From Candidatus Roizmanbacteria bacterium (lineage in GTDB: Bacteria > Patescibacteriota > Microgenomatia > UBA1406 > GWC2-37-13), in assembly GCA_012798265.1 (NCBI GenBank), contig JAAZNM010000004.1:88194-152193 (forward strand): DNA of 64,000 nt, in the 5' to 3' direction. Positions 7,040-15,757 of the stretch are shown here, one piece after another. The position numbers and the translations under genes were made by a program. The number at the start of each line of letters is the position of its first letter. Position 1 is the stretch's first letter. A model generated the notes under the pieces. That model was not told the DNA's origin and ran no database searches. It saw only the letters and a program-made list of their open reading frames with translations.

Positions 7040-7753
7040 ATGGGAAACGATCTATCAACAATTGAAAAATTTAGATGCGTATATTGTGGTGAAAAATTTC
7101 CTATAAAAGAAAAATCACCTGATCATATTCCCTCAAAATCTCTTTTCCCGAAAGGAAAGGCATTAAATAATCCAATTAAGATCCCAAGCTGTAGAACATG
7201 TAATCAAAGTTTTTCTTTAGATGAAGAATATTTTCGAATCTTTTTAGTAAATCAAACAGTTGACGATTCATTTATAGCATCACAACTATTTTATACAAAA
7301 ATAGCAGATTCAATTAAGCGAAGACCTCAGATTGGTCATAAAATAATGAATAATATGAAATTGGTCGATTTATATACGAAATCTGGGATTTATTTAGGTA
7401 AAAAAACCGCAATTCGCTTTTCAGATGAAGATTGGAAAAGATACCACCATGTGTTAGATAAATATATAAAAGGGATTTATTATCACTACCAAAATAAAAG
7501 AGTTGAGGATAGCGGATTTGTTATTAGGCACAAGATGATCAAGCATATGGATTTAATAAATAAAGATTTATTTAAAACAGTTAAAGCTTGTTTAGACAAT
7601 AAAACCGTTTTTATATATGGATATTCTTTTGTTCCGGCAACAGGACAAGGAATTATAATTACGACCTTCTTCGAAAAAATAAACTTTATGTCTTTTGTTG
7701 CTTCTCCAGTAAATTTTGAACAATTTAAGAATAAAGAACAATTACAAGGATAA
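7040..7753 (+). CDS. HNH-type zinc-binding protein of unknown role
   Basis: A 237-residue protein. The N-terminus carries CVYCGEKF, then SPDHIPSKSLFPKG and PSCRTCNQSFSLDEEYFR: two CxxC pairs around a DH dipeptide, the layout of zinc-bound HNH nucleases (DH metal/catalytic pair, N of CNQ as the second motif). The remaining roughly 170 residues have no motif I recognise. No methyltransferase, helicase or immunity gene is beside it, so it cannot be tied to a restriction or toxin system. It sits in the AT-rich island between the recombinase remnant and tRNA-Ser. Confidence 0.6.
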   Translation: MGNDLSTIEKFRCVYCGEKFPIKEKSPDHIPSKSLFPKGKALNNPIKIPSCRTCNQSFSLDEEYFRIFLVNQTVDDSFIASQLFYTKIADSIKRRPQIGHKIMNNMKLVDLYTKSGIYLGKKTAIRFSDEDWKRYHHVLDKYIKGIYYHYQNKRVEDSGFVIRHKMIKHMDLINKDLFKTVKACLDNKTVFIYGYSFVPATGQGIIITTFFEKINFMSFVASPVNFEQFKNKEQLQG

Positions 7754-7860
7754 TCTCATTACAGGATGTTAATTTGAAAAATGTTTTTTTAGGGATTTTT
7801 CAGCAAACCACAACAAGAAAAAAATGAGTAGTTAGAGCGTCTCAACGGACTTTTCGATCT

Positions 7861-7950
7861 TGGCGGAGATGGAGGGATTCGAACCCCCGATGACCTTGCG
7901 GCCATACTGGTTTTCGAGACCAGCCCGTTCAACCACTCCGGCACATCTCC
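7861..7950 (-). tRNA. tRNA-Ser (CGA)
   Basis: Read on the minus strand: acceptor GGAGATG pairs with CATCTCC, then discriminator G and an encoded CCA. The D arm is followed by the anticodon stem CTGGT/ACCAG with loop CTCGAAA, giving anticodon CGA (serine, UCG codons). A long variable arm is present, as expected for serine, and the T arm is GGGGGTTCGAATCCC. Its 3' end faces the AT-rich island, a common integration point. The 67 nt between it and the ABC gene must hold both divergent promoters. Confidence 0.95.
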
Positions 7951-7997
7951 AAAAGACCCGATCTGATAATCTAATTTTACCAGAGTCGAAAAGATTG

Positions 7998-8003
7998 TAT
8001 AAT
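7998..8003 (+). promoter_or_regulatory. -10 element of the ABC exporter operon
   Basis: TATAAT at 7998-8003 precedes the ATG at 8018 by 14 nt. A -35 box at the right distance is poor (TTTTAC at 7975-7980). No Shine-Dalgarno motif is seen. Confidence 0.45.
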
Positions 8004-8017
8004 CAATAAATACCCAT

Positions 8018-9004
8018 ATGAGTGCCATTGAAGTCAGCAATCTGTGCAAATCTTTTAACATCTACAAAAAACAGCCGGGCATACTGGGTTCGATTAAATC
8101 TTTGTTCAGGCGGGAGTACCTAGAAAAAAAAGCCGTCAACAATGTTTCTTTTGAGATAGAGGAGGGTGAACTGGTCGGTTTTATCGGTCCCAACGGTGCC
8201 GGTAAAACTACGACCCTGAAATGCCTTTCGGGGCTGATTTTTCCGACAAGCGGTAATATTAGCGTTTTGGGATATCGTCCTTTTGACAGGAAAAAAGAGT
8301 TTCTGAAAAAGATAAGTCTGACGATGGGACAGAAAAACCAGCTTTGGTGGGATCTGCCGCCAATGGAGACTTTTTTGCTTAACAAAGACATATATGGGGT
8401 CGATGACTCAACCTTCAAAAAAACGCTTGGCGATCTGGTGGAACTACTTGATATCGAAGACGTCCTAAATGTCCAGGTAAGGAAACTTTCTCTCGGACAG
8501 AGGATGAAATGCGAGCTGGCTTGTCAGTTAATACATTCACCGAAGGTTTTGTTTCTCGACGAACCGACGATCGGATTGGATATCCTTATGCAGCAGCGCT
8601 TAAGGCAGTTTATCAGATCATATAATAAACATTACAAAGCGACGGTCATTTTGACCAGTCATTATATGGAAGATGTCAAGGAGTTGTGCAAAAGGGTTAT
8701 CATCATTGATCATGGAGAAAAGTTGTATGACGGGGACCTCGACAAGGTCAGTAAAAAATTTTCGCAGCATAAGACGATTACCGTTTTTTTTAATAAGGCA
8801 GTCGACAGAAAAAAGTTGATTCCGATGGGTCAGATAGAGTTTTTTGAACCTAATAAAGTCATCCTTTCGGTCGCCCGCGACAACTCCAATCTGGTGGCCG
8901 CCAAATTATTGGAAGACTTTCCCGTAGCCGATATAAATATTGAAGAACCCGACATCCAGGATATAATCCGTAAGGTCTTTACCTCTATCCGCAAAAAAAA
9001 ATAA
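8018..9004 (+). CDS. ABC-2 type exporter, ATP-binding subunit
   Basis: A 328-residue ATPase of the NatA/DrrA-like group seen with paired ABC-2 permeases. Walker A is GPNGAGKTT at residues 57-65, the signature is KLSLGQRMKCEL and Walker B is VLFLDEPTIGLD, followed by the switch histidine in LTSHYMEDV. A C-terminal extension of about 90 residues after the ATPase core is typical of the group. The two permease genes follow after 1 and 8 nt, so the three form one operon and one transporter. The substrate (lipid, polysaccharide or antibiotic) cannot be told. Confidence 0.92.
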   Translation: MSAIEVSNLCKSFNIYKKQPGILGSIKSLFRREYLEKKAVNNVSFEIEEGELVGFIGPNGAGKTTTLKCLSGLIFPTSGNISVLGYRPFDRKKEFLKKISLTMGQKNQLWWDLPPMETFLLNKDIYGVDDSTFKKTLGDLVELLDIEDVLNVQVRKLSLGQRMKCELACQLIHSPKVLFLDEPTIGLDILMQQRLRQFIRSYNKHYKATVILTSHYMEDVKELCKRVIIIDHGEKLYDGDLDKVSKKFSQHKTITVFFNKAVDRKKLIPMGQIEFFEPNKVILSVARDNSNLVAAKLLEDFPVADINIEEPDIQDIIRKVFTSIRKKK

Positions 9005-9005
9005 T

Positions 9006-9797
9006 ATGAGTAACGTCAGAATTTTTTTGCTTCACTGTCAACACGTATTCGAATACCGGTTGCGATCTTTTATCTGGTTTCTCCAACCGATACAGAACTG
9101 TCTCATACTGATTTTGTTTTGGTTGGGAGCTTTCCATAACAAAAGCCAGATCGGCGGCTGGACTCTAAACAATATTACCGCCTATTATTTTTTGCTGACG
9201 ATAGCCAGTTCGCTTCTGGTTTCCCATATCGAAGAGGATATCTCCGACTATGATATTAAACAGGGAGATCTGGTCAGATATCTTTTGCGCCCGTATTCCT
9301 ATTATTGGATAAAATTTTTTGAAGAAACGCCCTGGCGTCTGCTGCAGGGATTTTACGGAATCATACTCCTTGCAATCTTTTTGTTTTGGTTGGGTAACTT
9401 TTTACAGCTTCATGTGAATGTAGACTGGTATTTTATTACGCCGGCGATAATTTTGGCTTACTTCATCTCTTTCACTTACAAAATGAATTTGGGCTTAACG
9501 GCTTTTTGGCTTAAAGATGCCCGAGCTTTGCATCAAGTACTGGAGATAATTGCTATTGTTTTAGGGGGTGGAGTTGTTCCGCTTGAACTTATGCCGGGTT
9601 ATCTCAAAAAGATAGCCGATCTGACCCCTTTTCCCTACATAACCTATTATCCGATCACGATATTCCAGGGAAAATACCAGCTGGACATACTGCTGAAGAT
9701 TATCGGTTTCCAGTTCCTCTGGTTGAGTTTTTTACTTATCGCCAGGCGGGTTATGTGGAGTAGGGGTATTAGAAGTTTTACGGCTACCGGTCAATAA
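9006..9797 (+). CDS. ABC-2 type exporter, permease subunit 1
   Basis: A 263-residue membrane protein with about six hydrophobic segments and the YRLRSFIWFLQPIQNC-type start of the ABC-2 permeases paired with NatA-like ATPases (DUF990-like). It contains DYDIKQGDLVRYLLRPYSYY, a cytoplasmic coupling-loop pattern also present in the next gene as NYGQLDSYLLKPVDSQF. The two permeases are thus paralogous halves. It starts 1 nt after the ATPase stop. Confidence 0.85.
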   Translation: MSNVRIFLLHCQHVFEYRLRSFIWFLQPIQNCLILILFWLGAFHNKSQIGGWTLNNITAYYFLLTIASSLLVSHIEEDISDYDIKQGDLVRYLLRPYSYYWIKFFEETPWRLLQGFYGIILLAIFLFWLGNFLQLHVNVDWYFITPAIILAYFISFTYKMNLGLTAFWLKDARALHQVLEIIAIVLGGGVVPLELMPGYLKKIADLTPFPYITYYPITIFQGKYQLDILLKIIGFQFLWLSFLLIARRVMWSRGIRSFTATGQ

Positions 9798-9805
9798 TAT
9801 TTAGC

Positions 9806-10591
9806 ATGAAAACATATTTAAAGGTTTATTGGCGGGTGATAAAAATAAACATTTCGTCCATCCTTGTTTATCGTTTAAGCTTCATAAATCAGGTCGTCAG
9901 CAGTATGGGATGGGGGATGTTCCAGATTATCTGGATAAACCTTCTCACTTATAAATCCCAGACGATTTTCGGTTGGTCGCGGGACGAGTTGATCGCTCTT
10001 GCCAGTTCTTATGTCATCGCCATAGCTATCTTCCACGTATTTTTTTCCAGGAACTTTCAGGACTTTTCCCGCATAGTCAACTACGGCCAGTTGGACAGCT
10101 ATCTTCTTAAGCCGGTTGACAGCCAGTTTTTGTTAAGCACCAGAATAGTCAGCTACGCTTCTGCCTCAAGGATTGTCTTTGGCCTTTATTTTTTGGTGTC
10201 AATACTCATAAAAAATCATCTGACACCGTCTTTTACAAACATAGTCGGATATATTGTCCTTATGGCCTGTGGCATATTATTGACTTACTCGGTGTGGTTT
10301 ATCGTTTCAACAATTATTATCTGGCATCCGCAGCTTAACAATATAATCGACTTCCTGTTCAATTTTAACGGTATCAGCCGGTATCCCAAGGAGATGATCC
10401 TGGAAACGCATAACTTCCTCCTGCTTTTTCTGATCCCGATTACCTTGACGATAGCGACTCCGACCAAAGCTTTGTTCGGAAAAGCCCTTGAGGGTGACGT
10501 ATTTATGCTGATTGCTTTTACCGCTTTTTTATTTGTAATCTCCCGCTGGTTTTGGCATTTTGCCCTCCGTTCGTACACCAGTGCCGGTTAG
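9806..10591 (+). CDS. ABC-2 type exporter, permease subunit 2
   Basis: A 261-residue polytopic protein with about six membrane segments. It carries the coupling-loop motif NYGQLDSYLLKPVDSQF, matching the first permease, so the transporter is probably a heterodimer of two related permeases with an ATPase dimer. It starts 8 nt after the first permease and ends the operon. In the roughly 200 nt that follow (10592-10795) no gene is convincing. An imperfect hairpin (AAAAACAAG...CTTGTTCTT, about 10670-10692) lacks an adjacent T tract. Confidence 0.85.
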   Translation: MKTYLKVYWRVIKINISSILVYRLSFINQVVSSMGWGMFQIIWINLLTYKSQTIFGWSRDELIALASSYVIAIAIFHVFFSRNFQDFSRIVNYGQLDSYLLKPVDSQFLLSTRIVSYASASRIVFGLYFLVSILIKNHLTPSFTNIVGYIVLMACGILLTYSVWFIVSTIIIWHPQLNNIIDFLFNFNGISRYPKEMILETHNFLLLFLIPITLTIATPTKALFGKALEGDVFMLIAFTAFLFVISRWFWHFALRSYTSAG

Positions 10592-10757
10592 ATGGAGTTA
10601 TTTGAAGCAACAGGGCCACATTTCCTTAAAACCTTTTATCAAGCCTTCTTTTGCGCCCTTAGGTGTCTTAAAAACAAGGCTTGTTCTTAAAAACGCCAAA
10701 GTTTTTTTTATCCGTTCCATATTACCAAATATAGCAGAATTTGCATGACAGCTGCTC

Positions 10758-10786
10758 TTGATTATTTTTTACTTTTTTTTTACTAT
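10758..10786 (+). promoter_or_regulatory. Sigma-70 promoter of the large extracellular protein gene
   Basis: TTGATT (10758-10763), a 17-nt T-rich spacer and TACTAT (10781-10786). The ATG at 10796 is 9 nt after the -10, so the mRNA is nearly leaderless. The promoter overlaps an earlier in-frame ATG at 10745, which is therefore unlikely to be the start. Confidence 0.65.
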
Positions 10787-10795
10787 GAAGTTAAT

Positions 10796-12937
10796 ATGAC
10801 TAATAATATGTCGGTTCTTGATCCCGACAACAAAAAGCCTTATTTTCTGCTTGTCACTACCGGAATCTTGATCTTTTTTGTTTTGGCGCTTTCGATGGTC
10901 ATAATTTTTTTGAACGGCAAAAGGTCAAAAAACCAGGCGACCGATTTGGACAGCATCGCAAACATCATCAAGAATCAGTCTTCGGCACGCCCGTCCCAAA
11001 CGGCGGAAAACAAAGAAATTCCTGTTTATCCCGAGGTCAAAGTCAGTTCATGGAATATCGGATCAAAAAAACCGGCAGGGCTTCCGTCGGACGTCAAAAT
11101 CTATCCGTTAAAGACCAGTTTCAGTGATAGCGATCTTGTCTCTCTTTCAAAAAAATTGCTGACGGAAGGCCAGATTTATGTCCAAAAAGCCAATATTCTG
11201 ACGGTTGCCTATACCACAAACGAGAACAAGAAACAGATCTCGACGGTTTTCTTTAATCCTTATTCGGGAGTATTCTCATACGGTTCAAATACCGGAATTC
11301 CTTTGTCGTCTTTATCTGTCGATACAGGAGCGGAGTCTATTTTGAAGAATGTCCTGACCGAAGACTTGGCGTTGAGTCTAACAGCTTCTTACAGACGAAA
11401 GGATCAGCCGGATCTGAGGTACTTTGAGTTTCACCGCGACTGGAAAAAAATGGGACTGCCGGTCTTTAATCTTCTTGGCCTTTTTAACCTTCCGGACGAT
11501 CAGCCGCTCTCGTCATTGACCCTAACCGGCAATATTGCCAACTTGCCAAGCGATATCAACATATATGCGACAACCGATAGTAAAGACGGCTTAGGAAGAC
11601 AGACTGACTTTAACAGCGCTACCGTAGCCGTTGATGAGAAGAAAAAGACCGTTCTGGCGATAAATTCCAACCTAAGACCTATTGATATGGGGAAGATCGT
11701 ATCGCAGTCGATTATTTCTTATGAACAGGCAGTGACGAAACTTAAAAACAACCAGTATCAGTCTTTGGTAACCAGACCGTCCGGGAAAGGAACACCCGAC
11801 TATAACAAAGTTTATCCGGGCGACAAAGGTTTGGCCAAAACCGCCGTGGTTACCGATGCGGTTTTGGCATATTTGGAAAGTCCGGCAACCGTTGTCCAAA
11901 AAACAATCGAACCGTTTTACGTCTTTAAAGGTTACGCAACTTTGGATTCCGGTTATCGGGTGGATCTATTGGCAACGGTCAGGGCGGTATCAGAAAATAA
12001 AAACCAGGCCGGTCGCCGACCGGACGCCGTTTTAGGGGAGTCGACCGTCTCGACTCCGCCGGCCCAGCAACAGTCGACTATCAACTTTCCGACAAAGGTT
12101 CCCAAAGCGACCAACTGTCCGCCCGGCATCGGCGGAGTCGGCACCTTTCCGGTCAGCCAACTGGTCAACGTCAGGCAGATAAGCAGCGTCAAGGTCGGCG
12201 ACGGTACTCCGCCGGCCACCAACGAAACTTATCTTTACTATGTTCCGGAAGGACAGATAGACATAAACTCTTTGATCGGTACCTTAAGATCGTTAGGTCT
12301 CTTTGGTCGGGACGATGCCGAAAGATTTACCAAAGATTATCTAGCGGCTTTGGAAAGTCCTGATTGTGCCGTCAGAATGACCGGCGGCTCACCATCTGTT
12401 TTTATATACGGATCAAACGGGGAAAAGGTCGAAGTGTCAGTCGGGACAACGGGTGTTATCTACTCGGATCCTTCGATAACCGGCGACCGCTGGTCGGCAA
12501 AGATTGCAAACGACGGCCAACTGGTCACAGATTACGGCAAGATCGATTACTTATATTATGAGTATCGGCCGGTCGGTTTTACCAGACCCGAACACGGATG
12601 GATTGTCAGCCGTGACAGCCTGGACCAGTTTGTCGTCAAGAATATTGCCCCGAAGCTTGGATTGACCCGACGGGAAACCGAAAGGGCGATTTTTGAGCTG
12701 AAACATGCCGCCTATTATCTTCAAGACGAGGAACTGTTCGTCGGTTTGGTTGGCGATAACGAGTTGAACGATAAACTGCCGCTAAAGACGTCTTCCAACA
12801 TAAAAAACGTTTATCGCTACCATTTTTACGTTGCTTCGGTTAATGATGACAAACCGGTGCCGCCGGTCCTCAAAAAAATAAACAGGGAAAATGTTTATTT
12901 GCTGGAAATAGGTGGTAGTGGAAGTAATAGGATTTGA
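10796..12937 (+). CDS. Large membrane-anchored extracellular protein, unknown function
   Basis: A 713-residue protein. One transmembrane anchor near the N-terminus (about 17-38: FLLVTTGILIFFVLALSMVI) is followed by a basic stop-transfer and a long outside part. The middle has two beta-rich repeats of similar kind (LPSDVKIYPLKTSF and LPSDINIYATTDS), a proline/glutamine-rich linker (STPPAQQQSTINFPTK), and a C-terminal region with YLYYEYRPVGFTRPEHGW and an alpha-helical segment. No enzyme motif is recognised. The start was set from the promoter at 10758-10786. It ends 1 nt before the lexA stop on the other strand, leaving no room for terminators. Confidence 0.8.
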   Translation: MTNNMSVLDPDNKKPYFLLVTTGILIFFVLALSMVIIFLNGKRSKNQATDLDSIANIIKNQSSARPSQTAENKEIPVYPEVKVSSWNIGSKKPAGLPSDVKIYPLKTSFSDSDLVSLSKKLLTEGQIYVQKANILTVAYTTNENKKQISTVFFNPYSGVFSYGSNTGIPLSSLSVDTGAESILKNVLTEDLALSLTASYRRKDQPDLRYFEFHRDWKKMGLPVFNLLGLFNLPDDQPLSSLTLTGNIANLPSDINIYATTDSKDGLGRQTDFNSATVAVDEKKKTVLAINSNLRPIDMGKIVSQSIISYEQAVTKLKNNQYQSLVTRPSGKGTPDYNKVYPGDKGLAKTAVVTDAVLAYLESPATVVQKTIEPFYVFKGYATLDSGYRVDLLATVRAVSENKNQAGRRPDAVLGESTVSTPPAQQQSTINFPTKVPKATNCPPGIGGVGTFPVSQLVNVRQISSVKVGDGTPPATNETYLYYVPEGQIDINSLIGTLRSLGLFGRDDAERFTKDYLAALESPDCAVRMTGGSPSVFIYGSNGEKVEVSVGTTGVIYSDPSITGDRWSAKIANDGQLVTDYGKIDYLYYEYRPVGFTRPEHGWIVSRDSLDQFVVKNIAPKLGLTRRETERAIFELKHAAYYLQDEELFVGLVGDNELNDKLPLKTSSNIKNVYRYHFYVASVNDDKPVPPVLKKINRENVYLLEIGGSGSNRI

Positions 12938-12938
12938 T

Positions 12939-13511
12939 TTAGTTGACGATTTTTCTGATGACGGCTTTGACGACGCCGAAGATCTGCAGTTCCTGATGCG
13001 GATAAAGCGGCGGATATTTTGGATTGGCCGCCTGAAGATAGATTTTTCCATGATGACGTTCTTTCCTTAATATCTTCAGGGTCCATTCTTTATCGATCTC
13101 CGCCAATACCAAATCTCCAGGATAGGCGTTTTTTCTTTTTTCGATAACGACGTAGTCCCCGTCGAAGATGCCGACTCCGGTTAACGAGTCGCCGCTGACT
13201 TTGAGCAGAAAAGATGAGTGAGGGTCTTCGATAAGATATTCGTCGAGACTGACATACTCTTTGTTTTCATCGGCCAAAATAGGATAGCCGGCCTTGACCA
13301 AACCTAATAGGGGAATGCTGAAGAACTTGGAGGTCGGCGCCAGTTTGCCTTTTTCCATCTTCAGAAGATCTTCCTCGATCCATTCGTGGACGATGTCGTG
13401 GATGGATTTTTTGGACGAAAGATTGAATAGCTTAAGCATTTCGGAATAAGAAGGTAATCTTTTAAAACGCCTGAAAAATTTTTTAACCAGATTCAAACGG
13501 TCTATGGCCAT
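12939..13511 (-). CDS. lexA: LexA-like SOS repressor
   Basis: A 190-residue repressor. The N-terminal winged HTH (about 1-60) contains RLPSYSEMLKLFNLSS. The C-terminal S24 autoprotease has the Ala-Gly cleavage site at A74-G75 (GLVKAGYPI), nucleophile S109 (VSGDSLTG) and general base K146 (WTLKIL). The spacing between site, Ser and Lys is the same as in E. coli LexA (84/119/156), shifted by 10. It should therefore cleave itself when RecA filaments form and release DNA-damage genes. It lies downstream of the rpoBC-str genes but has its own promoter with an SOS-type palindrome, indicating autoregulation. Confidence 0.9.
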   Translation of the reverse strand: MAIDRLNLVKKFFRRFKRLPSYSEMLKLFNLSSKKSIHDIVHEWIEEDLLKMEKGKLAPTSKFFSIPLLGLVKAGYPILADENKEYVSLDEYLIEDPHSSFLLKVSGDSLTGVGIFDGDYVVIEKRKNAYPGDLVLAEIDKEWTLKILRKERHHGKIYLQAANPKYPPLYPHQELQIFGVVKAVIRKIVN

Positions 13512-13556
13512 AGGTTATAAAGTATTTTAATTAGTTTGAGTAAACGGTTGTTTATC

Positions 13557-13585
13557 AGTATAGTGAACGAAGGTTTGCTTGTCAA
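13557..13585 (-). promoter_or_regulatory. lexA promoter
   Basis: On the minus strand TTGACA (13585-13580), exactly 17 nt, then TATACT (13562-13557). The predicted start is near 13550, leaving a roughly 39-nt leader before the ATG at 13511, one of the few real leaders in this window. An SOS-type palindrome fills most of the spacer. Confidence 0.8.
13565..13576. promoter_or_regulatory. Candidate LexA operator (SOS box)
   Basis: GAACGAAGGTTT is GAAC-N4-GTTT, one base from the GAAC-N4-GTTC palindrome of Gram-positive-type LexA operators. It lies between the -35 and -10 boxes of the lexA promoter, where bound repressor would block RNA polymerase. The coincidence of gene, site type and position makes autorepression likely. 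Binding itself is inferred. Confidence 0.65.
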
Positions 13586-13601
13586 GTGATATTGATTATC
13601 T

Positions 13602-15713
13602 TCACTTGTTCTTTTCGATCATTGATTTAATTATCTGTTGGGGAACTTCTTCGTAATGGGAAGGTTCTATATAGAAGAATCCCCGGCCTTCGGTAAGCGA
13701 GCGGATGACGGTCGCATAACCGGACAGTTCGGCCAGAGGAACGTAGCCTTTGATGACTACGGCTTTAGTCCTTTTTTCCGTACCGAGAATTTTACCTCTT
13801 TTGCTTGAGATGTCACCGATGGTGACTCCCATAAACTCTTCCGGAACGGTGATTTCCATTTTCATTATCGGTTCAAGCAAGGTTAATCCGGCTAACTTGG
13901 CGGCATTTTGAAAAGCCATGGTTCCGGCGATTTTGAAGGCTATGTCGGAAGAGTCGACATCGTGGTAACTTCCGTCATACAGGGTCACCTGGGTATCGAC
14001 GACAGGAAAGCCCAAAAGCACTCCTTTTTCCATCGCCTCAATAACTCCTTTTTCAATCGGAGGAATAAACTCGGAGGGGATAGATCCACCTTTTATCTTA
14101 TTGACGAATTTGAAGCCTTCACCTCTTGGTAGAGGGTCGATCTTGACAAGACAATGACCGTATTGACCGTGTCCTCCGGTTTGTTTTATGTACTTGCCCT
14201 CGGCGTCACCGCTTTTGGTGATCGTTTCTTTGTAGGCTACCTGGGGTTTACCGACATTGACGTTCATTCCCATTTCCCGTTTCATCCGGTCAACCAGGAT
14301 CTCAAGATGAAGCTCGCCCATGCCCGACATGATTGTCTGGCCGGTTTCGTGATTGATCTTGACCTTGAAGGTCGGATCTTCTTCGGCCAGTCTTTGCAGG
14401 GTATAGGAAAGTTTTTCCTGGTCGGCTTTGGTCTTCGGCTCGATAGCCAGAGAGATAACCGGTTCCGGAAAAGTAATCTGTTCAAGAATCACCGGATTGT
14501 TTTGATCGGCGAGCGTGTCTCCGGTTTTGGTTTCTTTCGGACCTACCAAAGCCACGATCTCACCGGCATAAGCCTTGTCTATTTCTTCCCTTTGGTTGGC
14601 ATGCATAAGTAAAATTCGGCTGACCCGTTCCTGTTTGTCCTTGCTGGCGTTGTAAATATATGAACCAGACTCCAAAGTACCCGAGTATATGCGGGTATAA
14701 GTCAGTTTCCCGACATGGGGATCAAGTTGGATCTTGAATGATAAGGCGGTGAATTTTTCGTCGTTAGTAAGTTTTCTTGACTCCTCTTTTTGGGTGGTCG
14801 GATTGGTTCCTTTAATCTCTTTTAGGTCGGCCGGTGAAGGCAGATAATCAACGATAGCGTCAAGCATCGGTTGTACTCCCATATTCCTTAAAGAGGTGCC
14901 GCAGTAAACCGGAATAAGTTTATAGGCGATGGCCGCTTTTCTTAAGGCGGCTTTCAGTTCGTCGACGCTGATTTCCTCACCGCTTAAGTATTTGTTTAAT
15001 AAATTATCGTCGGTTTCGGCGATCTGTTCGATGAGTTTGGCCCGGAAAGCGGTTACTTTATCTTTAATATCGGACGGAATTTCGTCTTTTACCAAGTATT
15101 TTGATCCTTGGTTTTCCTTATCGTTTCTGTCCCAGATTAAAGATTTCATCGAAAAAAGATCAACGACGCCCTGATATTCTTGTTCTTTTCCGATAGGATA
15201 CACCATGACGGCCGGTTTGGCACCCAGCCGGTCTTCAATCTCGCCGACGGTACCTTCAAAGTTGGCACCGAGCTTATCCATTTTATTAATAAAACAGATT
15301 CTTGGGACTTTATATTTGTCGGCTTGTCTCCAGACCGTTTCCGACTGGCTTTGGACTCCCTCTTCGGCGTCAAAGATAACGACGCCACCGTCAAGGACAC
15401 GCAGCGACCTTTCCACCTCGGCCGTAAAATCAACATGGCCGGGAGTGTCGATGATATTTATTCTGACGCCTTTCCAAAAGGTGGTAGTGGCGGCGGAAAC
15501 TATAGTAATACCTCTTTCCCTTTCCTGTTCCATCCAGTCCATCTGGGTGTTGCCTTCGTCGATATCACCGATTTTATAGCTGCGCCCGGTATAAAATAGA
15601 ATTCTTTCGGTAGTGGTGGTTTTACCCGAATCTATATGGGCGATAATACCGACATTCCTGATCTTGTCGATCGGGACATTTCGATTTTTAGTGACAATAC
15701 TTTGTTGAGCCAT
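13602..15713 (-). CDS. fusA: Elongation factor G
   Basis: A 703-residue translational GTPase of normal length. G1 is AHIDSGKTT (residues 25-33), switch II is DTPGHVDF and G4 is NKMD. The C-terminal domains IV-V include the GGHGQYGH stretch and MEITVPEEFMGVTIGDIS. It drives tRNA-mRNA translocation. It is the last gene of the rpoB-rpoC-rpsL-rpsG-fusA series, 44 nt after rpsG. No tuf gene follows; lexA is next. No terminator is visible between fusA and lexA, and no Shine-Dalgarno precedes its ATG. Confidence 0.97.
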   Translation of the reverse strand: MAQQSIVTKNRNVPIDKIRNVGIIAHIDSGKTTTTERILFYTGRSYKIGDIDEGNTQMDWMEQERERGITIVSAATTTFWKGVRINIIDTPGHVDFTAEVERSLRVLDGGVVIFDAEEGVQSQSETVWRQADKYKVPRICFINKMDKLGANFEGTVGEIEDRLGAKPAVMVYPIGKEQEYQGVVDLFSMKSLIWDRNDKENQGSKYLVKDEIPSDIKDKVTAFRAKLIEQIAETDDNLLNKYLSGEEISVDELKAALRKAAIAYKLIPVYCGTSLRNMGVQPMLDAIVDYLPSPADLKEIKGTNPTTQKEESRKLTNDEKFTALSFKIQLDPHVGKLTYTRIYSGTLESGSYIYNASKDKQERVSRILLMHANQREEIDKAYAGEIVALVGPKETKTGDTLADQNNPVILEQITFPEPVISLAIEPKTKADQEKLSYTLQRLAEEDPTFKVKINHETGQTIMSGMGELHLEILVDRMKREMGMNVNVGKPQVAYKETITKSGDAEGKYIKQTGGHGQYGHCLVKIDPLPRGEGFKFVNKIKGGSIPSEFIPPIEKGVIEAMEKGVLLGFPVVDTQVTLYDGSYHDVDSSDIAFKIAGTMAFQNAAKLAGLTLLEPIMKMEITVPEEFMGVTIGDISSKRGKILGTEKRTKAVVIKGYVPLAELSGYATVIRSLTEGRGFFYIEPSHYEEVPQQIIKSMIEKNK

Positions 15714-15757
15714 GTTTTAATTTTAAATTAAGAATTTAAAATATTAAATTACTTCGG

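Noticed and set aside
7789..8061. Minus-strand open frame covering the tRNA-Ser region
   Set aside because: It runs straight through a well-folded tRNA gene and has no family features.
10670..10716. Possible terminator after the ABC exporter
   Set aside because: The hairpin has a very short loop and an imperfect stem, and the T run lies over 15 nt further on.
10560..10748. Plus-strand small open frame between the ABC operon and the large extracellular protein
   Set aside because: It begins inside the permease 3' end, has no start signal, no membrane or conserved pattern, and stops at the promoter region of the next gene.
14154..14612. Long plus-strand open frame inside fusA
   Set aside because: It is antisense to a highly conserved gene. 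The openness follows from fusA codon use.
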